Source: Serinicoccus chungangensis
GTDB lineage: Bacteria; Actinomycetota; Actinomycetes; Actinomycetales; Dermatophilaceae
Direction: 5' to 3'
NCBI RefSeq assembly: GCF_001483745.1
Contig: NZ_LQBL01000030.1
Span: 65,481 to 129,480, forward strand
Length of the DNA: 64,000 bases
Shown: piece by piece, positions 46,994 through 56,396 of the stretch
How positions within the stretch are numbered: the first letter of the stretch is position 1
Layout of the letters: each line of letters starts with the position of its first letter
Made by a program: the position numbers and the translations under genes
The notes under the pieces: generated by a model
Database searches by the model: none
Seen by the model: the letters and a program-made list of their open reading frames with translations, nothing else
Told to the model about the DNA's origin: nothing

Positions 46994-48253
46994 GTGGCTG
47001 TCGACGCTGTCATCATCGGCCTGGGCTATGTGGGCCTCCCTCTGGCGCAGGAGGCGACCCGCGCGGGGATGAGGGTCCTCGGTTTCGACATCCACCAGGG
47101 CGTGGTGGACGACCTCAACGCGGGCCGGTCGCACGTGGACGACCTGGCCGACGCCGACATCGCGCAGATGCGCGAGGGCGGGTTCGAGGCCACGACGGAC
47201 GAGGCCCGGATCGCCGAGGCCTCCACCGCGGTGATCTGCGTGCCGACGCCGCTGTCCGCGGACGGCGGGCCGGACCTGCGGGCGGTGGAGTCGGCGGTCG
47301 CCGCGGTGGCCCGCAACCTGCGCCCGGGGATGCTCGTCGTGCTGGAGTCGACGACCTACCCGGGGACGACCGACGAGGTGGTGCGGCCCGCGCTGGAGGC
47401 GGGTGGCCTGGTGGCCGGTCAGGACTTCCACCTGGCCTTCTCCCCGGAGCGCATCGACCCGGGCAACACCAGCTTCGGCGCGAAGAACACCCCCAAGGTG
47501 GTGGGCGGGCACACCCCGGCGTGCAGCGACGCGGCGGCCGCGTTCTACGGCACCTTCGTGGACACGGTGGTGCGGACCAAGGGGACCCGCGAGGCCGAGA
47601 CGGCCAAGCTGCTGGAGAACACCTACCGGCACATCAACATCGCCCTGGTCAACGAGATGACCCGGTTCTGCCACCAGCTCGGGATCGACCTGTGGGACGT
47701 CATCGACGCGGCGAGCTCCAAGCCGTTCGGGTTCCAGGCGTTCTACCCCGGCCCCGGGGTGGGCGGGCACTGCATCCCGATCGACCCGAACTACCTGTCG
47801 CACAACGTGCGCGCCCGCCTGGGCTACCCGTTCCGGTTCGTCGAGCTGGCGCAGGAGATCAACGCGGGGATGCCGGCCTACGTCGTCTCCCGCGCCCAGG
47901 ACATCCTCAACACCGAGGGCAAGGCGCTCAACGGCTCGAGCGTGCTCCTGCTGGGGGTGACGTACAAGCCCAACATCGCCGACCAGCGCGAGAGCCCGGC
48001 GGTCCCCCTGGCCCGGCAGCTGGCCGCCAAGGGCGCGCGGGTGCTCTTCCACGACCCGCACGTCCAGGAGTGGCACGCGGTGCCCGAGGCGGAGCGGGTG
48101 CAGGACGCCGCCGACGCGGCGGGCCGGGCCGACCTGACGATCCTCGTGCAGAACCACCGCGGCTACGACGTGGACGCGCTGGCCGGCGCCTCCCGGACCT
48201 TCTTCGACACCCGCGGGGCCGCCACCGGAGGGGAGAAGGTCGTCCGGCTGTGA
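46994..48253 (+). CDS. UDP-N-acetylhexosamine 6-dehydrogenase
   Basis: A 419-residue NAD-dependent nucleotide-sugar dehydrogenase oxidising C6 of a UDP-HexNAc in two steps. The Rossmann motif is GLGYVGLPLA (9-18); FSPERIDPGN (149-158) resembles the WbpA/VipA (UDP-GlcNAc) group more than classical WecC; the catalytic region has LLENTYRHINIALVNE and GPGVGGHCIPID with nucleophile Cys260. Together with WecB it should supply a UDP-N-acetylhexosaminuronic acid (GlcNAcA or ManNAcA). GTG start with GAAGGAGA upstream; the stop overlaps the ABC permease start by 4 bp. Confidence 0.93.
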   Translation: MAVDAVIIGLGYVGLPLAQEATRAGMRVLGFDIHQGVVDDLNAGRSHVDDLADADIAQMREGGFEATTDEARIAEASTAVICVPTPLSADGGPDLRAVESAVAAVARNLRPGMLVVLESTTYPGTTDEVVRPALEAGGLVAGQDFHLAFSPERIDPGNTSFGAKNTPKVVGGHTPACSDAAAAFYGTFVDTVVRTKGTREAETAKLLENTYRHINIALVNEMTRFCHQLGIDLWDVIDAASSKPFGFQAFYPGPGVGGHCIPIDPNYLSHNVRARLGYPFRFVELAQEINAGMPAYVVSRAQDILNTEGKALNGSSVLLLGVTYKPNIADQRESPAVPLARQLAAKGARVLFHDPHVQEWHAVPEAERVQDAADAAGRADLTILVQNHRGYDVDALAGASRTFFDTRGAATGGEKVVRL

Positions 48254-49164
48254 GCTCCGACCTCGGGCCCGAGCCGCGCCACCAGCCGGCGGTCATGCCC
48301 CACGCGGAGGCCGCCGAGCTGGCCCGCCGCTACGGCATGACCCAGGTGGCGGTGCGACCCTCGCTGGGCGGCTACGTCCGGGAGATCTGGCGCTACCGCC
48401 ACCTCATGTGGTCCCTGGCCAAGGGTGAGGTCGTCAGCCAGCACCGCGACAACTACCTCGGCATCCTCTGGTCGGTCATCAACCCGATCCTGCTCGGGGT
48501 GGCCTACTACCTCATCTTCGGGGTCCTGCTCGGCCTGGACCGCGACGTCGACAACTTCGTCGCCTTCCTCACCGTCGGCCTGTTCACCTTCTCCTTCATC
48601 TCGGCGACCCTCACCTCCGGGGCGCGCTCGCTGCTCGGCAATGTCGGGATGATGCGCTCCCTGGCCTTCCCCCGCGTGCTGCTGCCCGTGGTGAAGGTCA
48701 TCTCCGAGTTCGTCAACAACATCCCGGCCTTCCTCGTGCTGGTGGTCATCGCCCTCATCACGAAGGAGCCGGTCACGTGGGAGTGGCTGCTCTTCCCGGT
48801 CGCGCTGCTCATCGTGGTCGTCATGGGCCTCGGCATCTCCATGCTCATCTCCCGCGCGGTGCACAACGTCCGTGACCTGGCCAACATCGTGCCGCTCATC
48901 ACCCGGCTGCTGCGCTACGTCTCCGGGGTGTTCTTCTCCATCCAGGTGCGGTTCGCGAGCCTCGACGACGCGCCGCGCTGGGTGGGACTGCTGCTGGAGT
49001 ACCAACCCGTGGCGGTGAGCCTCACCCTGGTCCGGGAGACCCTGCTGCAGGGCTTCGAGCTGCGCTGGCAGACGTGGGTCGTCGCGGCCGGCTGGGCGGT
49101 CGTGCTCTTCGTCAGCGGCTTCATCGTCTTCTGGCGGGGGGAGGGGACGTATGGCCGTGCCTGA
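48250..49164 (+). CDS. polysaccharide ABC exporter permease (Wzm/TagG type)
   Basis: A 304-residue ABC-2 permease with six hydrophobic helices after a ~70-residue cytoplasmic N-terminus (SLAKGEVVSQHRDNYLGILWS). Examples are LLGVAYYLIFGVLLGL, FLTVGLFTFSFISATL, FPVALLIVVVMGLGISML and WVVAAGWAVVLFVSGFIVFW. It pairs with the ATPase encoded next, whose start overlaps by 14 bp, to export an undecaprenyl-linked polymer. The GTG start overlaps the dehydrogenase stop. Confidence 0.93.
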   Translation: MSSDLGPEPRHQPAVMPHAEAAELARRYGMTQVAVRPSLGGYVREIWRYRHLMWSLAKGEVVSQHRDNYLGILWSVINPILLGVAYYLIFGVLLGLDRDVDNFVAFLTVGLFTFSFISATLTSGARSLLGNVGMMRSLAFPRVLLPVVKVISEFVNNIPAFLVLVVIALITKEPVTWEWLLFPVALLIVVVMGLGISMLISRAVHNVRDLANIVPLITRLLRYVSGVFFSIQVRFASLDDAPRWVGLLLEYQPVAVSLTLVRETLLQGFELRWQTWVVAAGWAVVLFVSGFIVFWRGEGTYGRA

Positions 49165-50080
49165 GGACGCCGGCGCGCCCGCCGCCTCGTCGCCCGCCGC
49201 GCAGGACGAGCGGATCCCCTCGGTCATCGTGTCGCACGTCGACATCCGCTACCGCATCTACGGCAGCCCCAAGCGCCCCGAGGAGACCGACGAGGAGGGG
49301 GCCGTGCGCCGCCTGCTCAGCCGGGGCGGCCAGGCGGGCCTGGGGGTGCAGGAGGTGCACGCGGTCAAGAACGTGTCGTTCGTGGCCTACCGCGGGGAGT
49401 CGATCGGCATCATCGGCCGCAACGGGTCGGGCAAGTCGACGCTGCTGCGCTCCGTCGCGGGCCTGGTGCCGCCGAGCAGCGGCACCATCTGGCTCGGGGG
49501 CCGCGCCGCCCTGCTGGGCGTCAACGCGGTCCTGCAGAAGAAGCTCAGCGGCCGCGACAACATCTGGATCGGGGCGCAGGCCCTCGGGCTCACCCCGGCG
49601 CAGGTCCGGCGGCGGATGGACGACATCATCGAGTTCGCCGACATCGGCGACTTCATCGACCTGCCCATGAGCAGCTACTCCAGCGGGATGGCGGCCCGGC
49701 TGCGGTTCGCGATCAGCACCGCCGTCGTCCCCGACATCCTCATCGTGGACGAGGCGCTCGCCACCGGCGACGAGCACTTCCGGGCCAGGGCCACCGAACG
49801 CATCGAGCAGATCCGCGAGCAGGCCGGGACGGTCTTCATCGTGGCCCACAGCCGCAAGCGGATCAACCAGCTGTGCACGCGGGTGCTGTGGATGGACGAC
49901 GGGCGGCTGCTCGGCGACGGGCGCCCGTCGGTCGTCAACGGCCTCTACGGCCGCAAGTACGGCCGGCACCGCCAGGTGTGGAAGGAACGCTACGAGCAGA
50001 TCGAGCGGGTCATGACCGAGCAGGGCCCGGAGGCGGCCCGCGAGCTGCTGCGCAGGTGGGAGCCGGAGGGGAACTGGTGA
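49151..50080 (+). CDS. polysaccharide ABC exporter ATPase (Wzt/TagH type)
   Basis: A 309-residue ATP-binding subunit. Walker A is GRNGSGKST, the signature SSYSSGMAARL, Walker B ILIVDEALATGD and the H-loop IVAHSRKR. An N-terminal acidic leader with YRIYGSPKRPEETDEE and the VHAVKNVSF start are typical of TagH/Wzt. There is no C-terminal carbohydrate-binding domain, only a short helical tail, so chain recognition is probably not through Wzt. The ATG at 49151 follows GGGGAGGGG. Confidence 0.94.
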   Translation: MAVPEDAGAPAASSPAAQDERIPSVIVSHVDIRYRIYGSPKRPEETDEEGAVRRLLSRGGQAGLGVQEVHAVKNVSFVAYRGESIGIIGRNGSGKSTLLRSVAGLVPPSSGTIWLGGRAALLGVNAVLQKKLSGRDNIWIGAQALGLTPAQVRRRMDDIIEFADIGDFIDLPMSSYSSGMAARLRFAISTAVVPDILIVDEALATGDEHFRARATERIEQIREQAGTVFIVAHSRKRINQLCTRVLWMDDGRLLGDGRPSVVNGLYGRKYGRHRQVWKERYEQIERVMTEQGPEAARELLRRWEPEGNW

Positions 50081-51210
50081 GCCCACGCCGCATCCTCGTC
50101 GTCACCGTCGTCCACCACCCGGACGACGCGCGCATCCGGCACCGTCAGGTCGCCAGCCTGCTGGAGGCCGGCTGGGAGGTGACCCTCGCCGCGCCGTTCG
50201 GCGGTCACGGCGTCGAGCGGCCCGTCGGTGTGCCCGGGCTGCGCACGGTCGACGTCACCCGGTCCACCGGCCGCCGCCGGATGGCCGCCCAGCGGGACGC
50301 CCGCCGGGTGCTGCGCGAGCTCGGCCCGCGTCACGACGTGGTGCTGCTGCACGACCCCGAGCTGGTCCCGACCACCCTGGGCATCTCCCTCCCGGTGACG
50401 GTGTGGGACGTGCATGAGGACACGAGGGCGGTCGTCGCCCTGCGCTCCTGGGTGCCCGACCGGCTCCGCGGCCCGCTGGCCTCGGTGGCGTCCGCGCTCG
50501 AGCGCAGCGCCGAGCGACGGATGGTCCTCATCCTGGCCGACGAGGAGTATGCCGACCGGTTCGCCCGCGAGCACCTCGTCGTCCCCAACACCACCCCGGT
50601 GCCGGCCGACCCGCCCCCCGCCGGGACCCCCGACGAGCAGGGGCGCCTGCGGGTGGTCTACCTCGGCAGCCTGGCCCGCGAGCGCGGGGTCGCCGAGCTC
50701 GTCGCGGTGGGCGAGCAGCTGCACCGGCGCACCGGTGGACGGGCGGTGCTCGAGGTGGTCGGTCCGGCGCACGGCGCCGCGGTCACCGCCCAGCTCGAGG
50801 CGGCGCGGCAGCAGGGGCACCTGGAGTGGACGGGGTTCCTGCCGGCGCGGGAGGCGCTGGGCCGCCTGGACGGAGCCCTCGCCGGGCTGTCGCTGCTGCA
50901 CGACGTCGCCAACTTCCGTCCGAGCATGCCGACCAAGGTGGTGGAGTACATCGCGCACGCCGTCCCCGTCGTCACGACGCCGTTGCCGCGGGCGGTCGAC
51001 CTCGTCGAGCGCAGCGCCGCGGGTGTCGTCGTGCCCTTCCACGACGTGGAGCAGACCGTGGAGACGCTGCTCGCCTGGGTCGAGGACCCGGCGACCGCCG
51101 CGGCCCTGGGCCGCGAGGGGCACGCCCTCGCCGCCCGGGAGCTGGACTGGGGCGTGCACTCACGCGCCTTCGTCGCCGCCATGGACCGGCTCGCCGACGC
51201 CCCCCGCTGA
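50077..51210 (+). CDS. glycosyltransferase family 4
   Basis: A 377-residue GT-B enzyme. It begins RRILVVTVVHHPDDARIRHRQ, has HDVVLLHDPELVPTTLGI and VWDVHEDTRA in the acceptor lobe, LRVVYLGSLARERGVAELV opening the donor lobe, and SMPTKVVEYIAHAVPVVTT in place of the E-x7-E motif. The GTG overlaps the Wzt stop by 4 bp, so it is the last gene of the dehydrogenase-exporter operon. Its 3' end overlaps the convergent 1013-residue glycosyltransferase by 51 bp. Confidence 0.88.
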   Translation: MSPRRILVVTVVHHPDDARIRHRQVASLLEAGWEVTLAAPFGGHGVERPVGVPGLRTVDVTRSTGRRRMAAQRDARRVLRELGPRHDVVLLHDPELVPTTLGISLPVTVWDVHEDTRAVVALRSWVPDRLRGPLASVASALERSAERRMVLILADEEYADRFAREHLVVPNTTPVPADPPPAGTPDEQGRLRVVYLGSLARERGVAELVAVGEQLHRRTGGRAVLEVVGPAHGAAVTAQLEAARQQGHLEWTGFLPAREALGRLDGALAGLSLLHDVANFRPSMPTKVVEYIAHAVPVVTTPLPRAVDLVERSAAGVVVPFHDVEQTVETLLAWVEDPATAAALGREGHALAARELDWGVHSRAFVAAMDRLADAPR

Positions 51211-54201
51211 GCCCGGACGCGCCCCGGTGGCGATCTCGTAGACCTCGTCGTAGCGGGTCGCGATCGCGGACCAGGTCCGGTGCTCGCGCACCCAGGCCCG
51301 GGCCGATCGCGCCATCTCCGCCCGGCGGGCGGGGTCGTGCAGGAGCTCGGCGAGCACGTCGGCGAGCGCCCCGGCGTCGCCCGGCGGGAAGGTCGCGCCG
51401 CGCTCCCCCCCGCCGACGACCTCCAGCAGGGCGGGGAGGGCCGAGACCACCAGCGGCACCCCCATCGACATGGCCTCGTAGGGCTTGAGCGGGGTCACCA
51501 GCCGCGCCGCCCGCTCGTCGATCCGGGGGACGACGAAGAGGTCGAGGAGCGCGTAGTAGTCGCCGACCTCCTCGTGCGGGACCTGCCCGGTGAGGACCAC
51601 GTGCTCGGCGACGCCGCGCTCGGCGGCCAGCCGCTCCAGGGCCTCCTGGCGCTCGCCGCCCCCCACCAGCAGCGCGCTGACCGCCAGCCCGCGACCGCGC
51701 AGCACCGCTACCGCCTCGACCAACGTCTCCTGGCCCTCCCGCGGGTGGTCCAGGTTGCTCACGTAGCCGACGACCAGACCGTCGCCGAGCCCGAGCCGCT
51801 GACGCAGGTCGGCCCGCGGGTCGCGCGGCCCGACCGCCTCCGCGTCCACCCCGTTCGGGACGACCACGACCCGCGCCGGGTCCGGCGTCCGGCCGGCCCG
51901 GGTCGGGGGCCGCTGCACGATGTCCTCGCGCATGGACTCGCTCAGCGTCACCACCGCGTCGGCCTCGGTGAGGACCCGGCTCTCCAGCTCGCGCCGCAAC
52001 CGGTAGAGCTCGCTGCGGGTCGCCCGCCCGACGTCGGAGGTCCACACCGCCTCGAAGAGGCCCCGGACCTCGTAGACGACCGGTATGCCGGTGGTCCGGC
52101 CGACGGCGAGCGCGACCAGCGCGAGCTCGTAGCCGCGGTGCCCGGAGTGGGCGTGCAGGACGGCCGGCCGGTGCTCGACGACGACGTCGAGCAGGCGCCG
52201 GGCGAAGGCGTCGAGGTGCTGGTCGGGAGCCTCCCGGTCCGGCACCTCCGTGCGGGTGAGCCGCAGGTGGGGGACGCCGCCCACGTCCTGCACCGGTGGC
52301 GCCGGTTCGTCCGGGAAGTCCAGGGCGGTGGCCGCCAGCACGTCCTCACCGGCGCGTCGACGCTCGCGCAGGAGGTAGAACGAGCGCACGGCATACCCGC
52401 TGGTGCGCTGCGGGAGGGAGGCCTTGAGCAGGTGCAGCACCCGGCCGGGGACCGGGTCGACCGGTCGGGGCGCGAGGTCCCCGGGCCACCAGCCGGGGTC
52501 GAACTCGCGCAGCCGTCCCTCCTGCTCACGGACCAGCCTCGCGAGCAGGTCGCGGTCGTCGAGCGCGGCCCACCGGCGCAGGACGGCCAGCCGGGTGCTC
52601 GGCTCCCCGGCCTTGGTGGCCGTCAGGGCCGCCTGCTGCAGCACGGCGGGTCCGACCGTCTCGTCCGGACGGGCCAGCAGCTCGTGGACGAGGGCCATGG
52701 CGGCCTCGTGCTCGCCCGCCCTCGTCCGGTCCGCCAGGCGCCCGATGTCCCCCAGGACGACCTCGCGCAGGGTCCTGGCGGCGTCGTCGGCCGGGGTCTG
52801 CGAGCGCAGCGAACCCAGCCCCGGCACCACCTCGACGACGACTCCCGGCACCAGCTCGTGGACCCGGGAGGCGGTCGCGTCGTCCTCGACGAGAAGGCGC
52901 TCCACCCGCCCGGTCCCCAGCAGCGGCAGCCACGGGGCGTCGAGGTCCTCCGGGCGCAGCACGACGAGGAGGCGGGACCCGGCGGGGGCGACGAGCGAGG
53001 CCAGGACCGCGCGCTGGTCGGCGCCGTCGACGAGGACGACGTCGGGGCGTGCGTCCTGCACCGCCGCGACGAACGAGGGGTATGCCGGGCCGGGTCGCCC
53101 GAGTCCGGCCCGCAGCCGGGCCTCCACGAGGGCGTCGGGGACACCCGCGCCGCGCAGCGCCGACGGGACGGCCCCGTCGCCCCCGCCGAGGAGGGTGACG
53201 TCCACCACCGGGGAGGCGCGCAGGGCCGTGCGCAGGGGTGGGCCGGAGCCGTCCCGTGCCAGCACCAGGACCCGGTGGTGCGAGTCCGGCTCCGGTGCGG
53301 CGACCGCCGCGTCCGCCGCGGCCGGGAGGGGGTCGGTGAGCGCCCGGCCCGTCCGGCTGCCGCGCAGCAGGCCGCGGGGCGACGTCCCTGCGCCGGCAGG
53401 CAGCAGGCGCAGCGCGAGGGCCGCCCAGCGGGCGGCGGTGCCGGGATCGCCGTCGAGCACGCCGTCGGCGGCGGCCAGCAGGTCCGTCCCGGCCTCGAGG
53501 GCCTGCGCGTCGCCGTCGCCGCCCGCGAGGACCGCCCAGGCCCGCAGGACCACGTCGTCCGCCCCGAGGAGCGGGAGGAGGGCCTCGACGAGGACCTGCC
53601 GCTGGTGCCCGTCCAGGGTCGCCCAGGGCAGCAGTCGTGCCCGCTCGCGCACCTCGGGCCCCGGTGGGGCCTCCCCACGGAGCAGGCGCACGGCCGCGCA
53701 CAGCGCGTCGAGCTCGTCCTGCGGCAGGATCGCCCGGCGTCTCGGGGGGCCGGAGGGGAGCCAGCCCCGGGCGAGCTGCGCGGCGGCGGTCCGCACCGGG
53801 CCCGGCCCGACGACGACGCGGGTGGTCGGGTCCAGGGCCCGGGTCCGGGCGGCGACCGACCCCGCGCCGGGGCCCAGGACCAGGACGAGGTCCGCCGAGC
53901 GCACGGCCGGGACGAGCCGCGGGTCCAGCCGGGCGGCCAGGGCCGCCCGCGGGCCGGCGGGCAGGAGCCTCCCGGTCACCCGCAGCGGGGCGCGCTGCCA
54001 CCGGGGCCGGCCGTGCCCCGCCCGCAGGACGGTCCGGTCCGGCACCGTCGCCGCACCGGGCCCGGTCTGCAGGAGGGCGAGCGAGGGCAGCAGGACCCCG
54101 AGGTCGCCGACCAGCGCAGCGGCGAGCTCGTCCGGGTCGCCCCCGACCAGGAGCAGGACCGTCGGCCGGTCGCCGGGCCCGGCGGCGGGGTCAGCCGGCA
54201 C
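51160..54201 (-). CDS. large GT4-type glycosyltransferase with ~580-residue N-terminal region
   Basis: A 1013-residue protein. The C-terminal ~430 residues are a full GT4: GRVLHLLKASLPQRTSGYAV, VLHAHSGHRGYELALVAL, VVYEVRGLFEAVW, ADAVVTLSESMREDI, VVVPNGVDAEAV, VVGYVSNLDHPREGQETLVE, and VTPLKPYEAMSMGVPLVVS with the donor glutamates. The N-terminal region opens with PTVLLLVGGDPDELAAAL and is rich in Ala/Leu helices with two Rossmann-like stretches (RVLVLARDGSG; DVVLVDGADQRAVLASL); no family is recognised. The GTG at 54201 is where conserved coding starts; further upstream belongs to the preceding gene, which overlaps by 11 bp. Confidence 0.8.
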   Translation of the reverse strand: MPADPAAGPGDRPTVLLLVGGDPDELAAALVGDLGVLLPSLALLQTGPGAATVPDRTVLRAGHGRPRWQRAPLRVTGRLLPAGPRAALAARLDPRLVPAVRSADLVLVLGPGAGSVAARTRALDPTTRVVVGPGPVRTAAAQLARGWLPSGPPRRRAILPQDELDALCAAVRLLRGEAPPGPEVRERARLLPWATLDGHQRQVLVEALLPLLGADDVVLRAWAVLAGGDGDAQALEAGTDLLAAADGVLDGDPGTAARWAALALRLLPAGAGTSPRGLLRGSRTGRALTDPLPAAADAAVAAPEPDSHHRVLVLARDGSGPPLRTALRASPVVDVTLLGGGDGAVPSALRGAGVPDALVEARLRAGLGRPGPAYPSFVAAVQDARPDVVLVDGADQRAVLASLVAPAGSRLLVVLRPEDLDAPWLPLLGTGRVERLLVEDDATASRVHELVPGVVVEVVPGLGSLRSQTPADDAARTLREVVLGDIGRLADRTRAGEHEAAMALVHELLARPDETVGPAVLQQAALTATKAGEPSTRLAVLRRWAALDDRDLLARLVREQEGRLREFDPGWWPGDLAPRPVDPVPGRVLHLLKASLPQRTSGYAVRSFYLLRERRRAGEDVLAATALDFPDEPAPPVQDVGGVPHLRLTRTEVPDREAPDQHLDAFARRLLDVVVEHRPAVLHAHSGHRGYELALVALAVGRTTGIPVVYEVRGLFEAVWTSDVGRATRSELYRLRRELESRVLTEADAVVTLSESMREDIVQRPPTRAGRTPDPARVVVVPNGVDAEAVGPRDPRADLRQRLGLGDGLVVGYVSNLDHPREGQETLVEAVAVLRGRGLAVSALLVGGGERQEALERLAAERGVAEHVVLTGQVPHEEVGDYYALLDLFVVPRIDERAARLVTPLKPYEAMSMGVPLVVSALPALLEVVGGGERGATFPPGDAGALADVLAELLHDPARRAEMARSARAWVREHRTWSAIATRYDEVYEIATGARPGSAGGVGEPVHGGDEGA

Positions 54202-56260
54202 CGCGGACCTCCGACGTGGGCGTGCCGGCGACGTCCACGGGTCGGGGCCGCCCGGTGGGGGTCGGTCCGGGCGGCTCGCCCTCGTGCGCAGCGCCCTCGT
54301 GCGCGTGCAGGTCGAGCCCGGGCAGCGCCCGGCGCAGCCCGGCCTCCTCGTCGTCGTCCAGCCACGGCGCCACGACCCAGCGGGGCCGGACCCCCCACCA
54401 GGAGCGCAGCACGTCACCGGCTCCGAGGAGGTCCTCCGGGAGCCCGGAGGACCCGGGCCGCACGCTCTCGGTGCCGAGCCAGACCTCCACCGCACCGGCC
54501 TGCACGCGCACGCCCTGCCCGGCCAGCAGGGCCAGGACCGAGAGGTCGAGGACGACGAGCCGGTCCACCTCGATGTCCTCGGTCCGGGAGAGCAGCCAGG
54601 CCCGACCGTCCAGCAGTGCGTCGTCGAGCCCTCGGTCCAGCTCGGCGCGACGCACCCCCGCCGCGGCGTGGCCCTCCTGGTGCCACAGGCCGACCCGCTC
54701 CTCCGGCGGGTCCGTCCGCAGCCGTCGCTGGAGCCACGCGCTCGCGCGGCTGGTGGGAGGTGCGGAGAAGGAGCCGAGGTAGGCCGTGCCCAGCCGGTCC
54801 GGGACGAGGCCGCCGACGGGGAGCCCGCGGGTCCAGCCCCGGGGGACGGGGAAGGGCAGGGCGGCCAGGGTGGCGTCGTCGACGGTGGCCTCACCCTCGT
54901 CGCGCCGGCGCCTGCTGAGCCGGCGGTGCCAGGCCATGAAGCTGGAACGGAAGGCCCGCCGCTCGGGGGCGGCCCAGGAGAAGGTGAAGTCACCCCGGGA
55001 CAGCGAACCGGCACGCAGCCGGGTCACCGCCAGCGGCAGCTCCACGTCGACGACCTGACCGTGCAGCCGGGCCACCCGCTCGGCGAACTCGGAGTCGGCT
55101 CCCTTGCGCACCGGCAGGAAGCCGCCGGTGCGCTCCAGGATGCTGCGGCGCAGCAGCAGCGAGGAGGCGTTCTCGCGCACCGCCCGGTAGCCCAGCCACT
55201 GGTGGGTCAGGTCGTCCTTGGCCCGGACCGCGAGGCTGCGGCTCATCGGGGCCTGCGGACCCGCGTCGGCCAGGGCCTGCACCTGGTGCTCGATGCGGCT
55301 CGGGTGCGACCAGTCGTCGGCGTCCTGGAAGGTGATGAGGCTGCCCCGCGAGGACGCGAGCGCTGCGGCCCTGCCGAGGTAGGACCCTCCGTTGTGCTCC
55401 ATGGTCAGGACCCGGACCCGAGGGTCGAGCTCAGCCACCTGCGCGTAGACCTGCGCGTAGTCCGGCCCCGAGCAGTCGTCGACCACGACGATCTCCAGCT
55501 CGGGGTAGGTCTGCTCGGTGATGGAGCGGACCGCCGTGAGCAGCCCGACATCCGGGCGCCAGCTGGGCATGATGACGGTGACGAGCTCGGCGGCGGCGGC
55601 CGAGCCGGCCACCGGGCCGGGTGCCGCGAGGCGGTCGAAGGGGCACGGCGCACCCTCGGGCGCGGTGTCCCGCCCGACCTCGCGCAACCGCGGCGTGGCG
55701 AGCCCACGCTCGGCGAAGCGGGTGCCGAGCAGCTGCTCCCAGGCGGCCTCGGGCCCGGCCACCGTGCTGGCGCCGTGCGGGTTCGCCAGGTCCACCCGGA
55801 GGTAGAGCTCGGCGTCGGGGTGCAGACCCTCGACGCCCGCCAGCAGCTCCTGCAGCTGCGCGTGGTGCCCGGCGAGGTAGAGCGTCTGCAGCGCGGTCAT
55901 GCGCAGCTGCGGGGAGACCCACGTCAGGCCCTCGCCCCGCCACAGCGTCTCGAGGACCAGGGCCGCGGCGCGCAGCTCCTCCTCCGAGCGCAGCAGACCG
56001 GCCCACACGAAGGCCACCCCGGCGAGCGCCCGCCGCTGCGGGGTGCCGCGCAGGCATACCCGCGGCACCCCCTCGTCCAGGACGGCCGCGAGCAGGGTCG
56101 AGGCCGTGTGCCGCCCCCCGCTCGCCCGGGTCGCGAGCACCTCGAGGGCGTCCGGCGAGCGGTGCCGCAGCGCGAGGTGGAAGAGCGCGGCCGGGTCGTC
56201 CCCGGCGGGACCGTGCCCCAGCTGCCACGCGAGCCACGACGGGACCGGATCGGTGCTCAT
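54191..56260 (-). CDS. GT2-type glycosyltransferase with helical N-terminal domain
   Basis: A 689-residue protein. Residues 1-~220 are helical and TPR-like in spacing (ALFHLALRHRSPDALEVLAT; MTALQTLYLAGHHAQLQELL). The GT2 (GT-A) domain at ~225-440 has LVTVIMPSWRPDVGLLTAVR, LEIVVVDDCS, the D-x-D metal motif FQDADDWSHPSR, and RKGADSEFAERV. The last ~240 residues form another domain without assignment (IEVDRLVVLDLSVLALLAG). The order helical-GT2 matches the product at 56771. ATG at 56260 with GAGGGAGAG upstream; it leads the minus-strand pair with the 1013-residue glycosyltransferase. Confidence 0.82.
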   Translation of the reverse strand: MSTDPVPSWLAWQLGHGPAGDDPAALFHLALRHRSPDALEVLATRASGGRHTASTLLAAVLDEGVPRVCLRGTPQRRALAGVAFVWAGLLRSEEELRAAALVLETLWRGEGLTWVSPQLRMTALQTLYLAGHHAQLQELLAGVEGLHPDAELYLRVDLANPHGASTVAGPEAAWEQLLGTRFAERGLATPRLREVGRDTAPEGAPCPFDRLAAPGPVAGSAAAAELVTVIMPSWRPDVGLLTAVRSITEQTYPELEIVVVDDCSGPDYAQVYAQVAELDPRVRVLTMEHNGGSYLGRAAALASSRGSLITFQDADDWSHPSRIEHQVQALADAGPQAPMSRSLAVRAKDDLTHQWLGYRAVRENASSLLLRRSILERTGGFLPVRKGADSEFAERVARLHGQVVDVELPLAVTRLRAGSLSRGDFTFSWAAPERRAFRSSFMAWHRRLSRRRRDEGEATVDDATLAALPFPVPRGWTRGLPVGGLVPDRLGTAYLGSFSAPPTSRASAWLQRRLRTDPPEERVGLWHQEGHAAAGVRRAELDRGLDDALLDGRAWLLSRTEDIEVDRLVVLDLSVLALLAGQGVRVQAGAVEVWLGTESVRPGSSGLPEDLLGAGDVLRSWWGVRPRWVVAPWLDDDEEAGLRRALPGLDLHAHEGAAHEGEPPGPTPTGRPRPVDVAGTPTSEVRGAG

Positions 56261-56396
56261 GGGGTGGACAGCTCTCCCTCGTGGGCTCTCGGGTGCGTCG
56301 TGCCGGGCCGGGGCGCCCGGCCCCGGGGTACAGTGAACACCGTCCGGCCCGGTGCCGGAACCCCGACACCCCACCCCGTGCAGGAAGGTCCGTCGC
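56261..56396. promoter_or_regulatory. divergent promoter region between glycosyltransferase operons
   Basis: A 136-bp gap with TACAGT (56329-56334) as a -10 candidate rightwards and a G+C-rich near-palindrome (GCCGGGGCGCCCGGCCCC) just before it. AGGAAGG precedes the GTG at 56397 by 8 nt. No gene is visible here. Confidence 0.4.

Noticed and set aside
46904-48157. Extension of the GT28-like protein across the divergent dehydrogenase
   Set aside because: Antisense to a clear nucleotide-sugar dehydrogenase; the glycine-rich GT start is at 46903.
54202-55014. N-terminal extension of the 1013-residue glycosyltransferase
   Set aside because: It reads out of frame through the conserved upstream glycosyltransferase and is Pro/Arg/Ser-rich; the natural start is the GTG at 54201.
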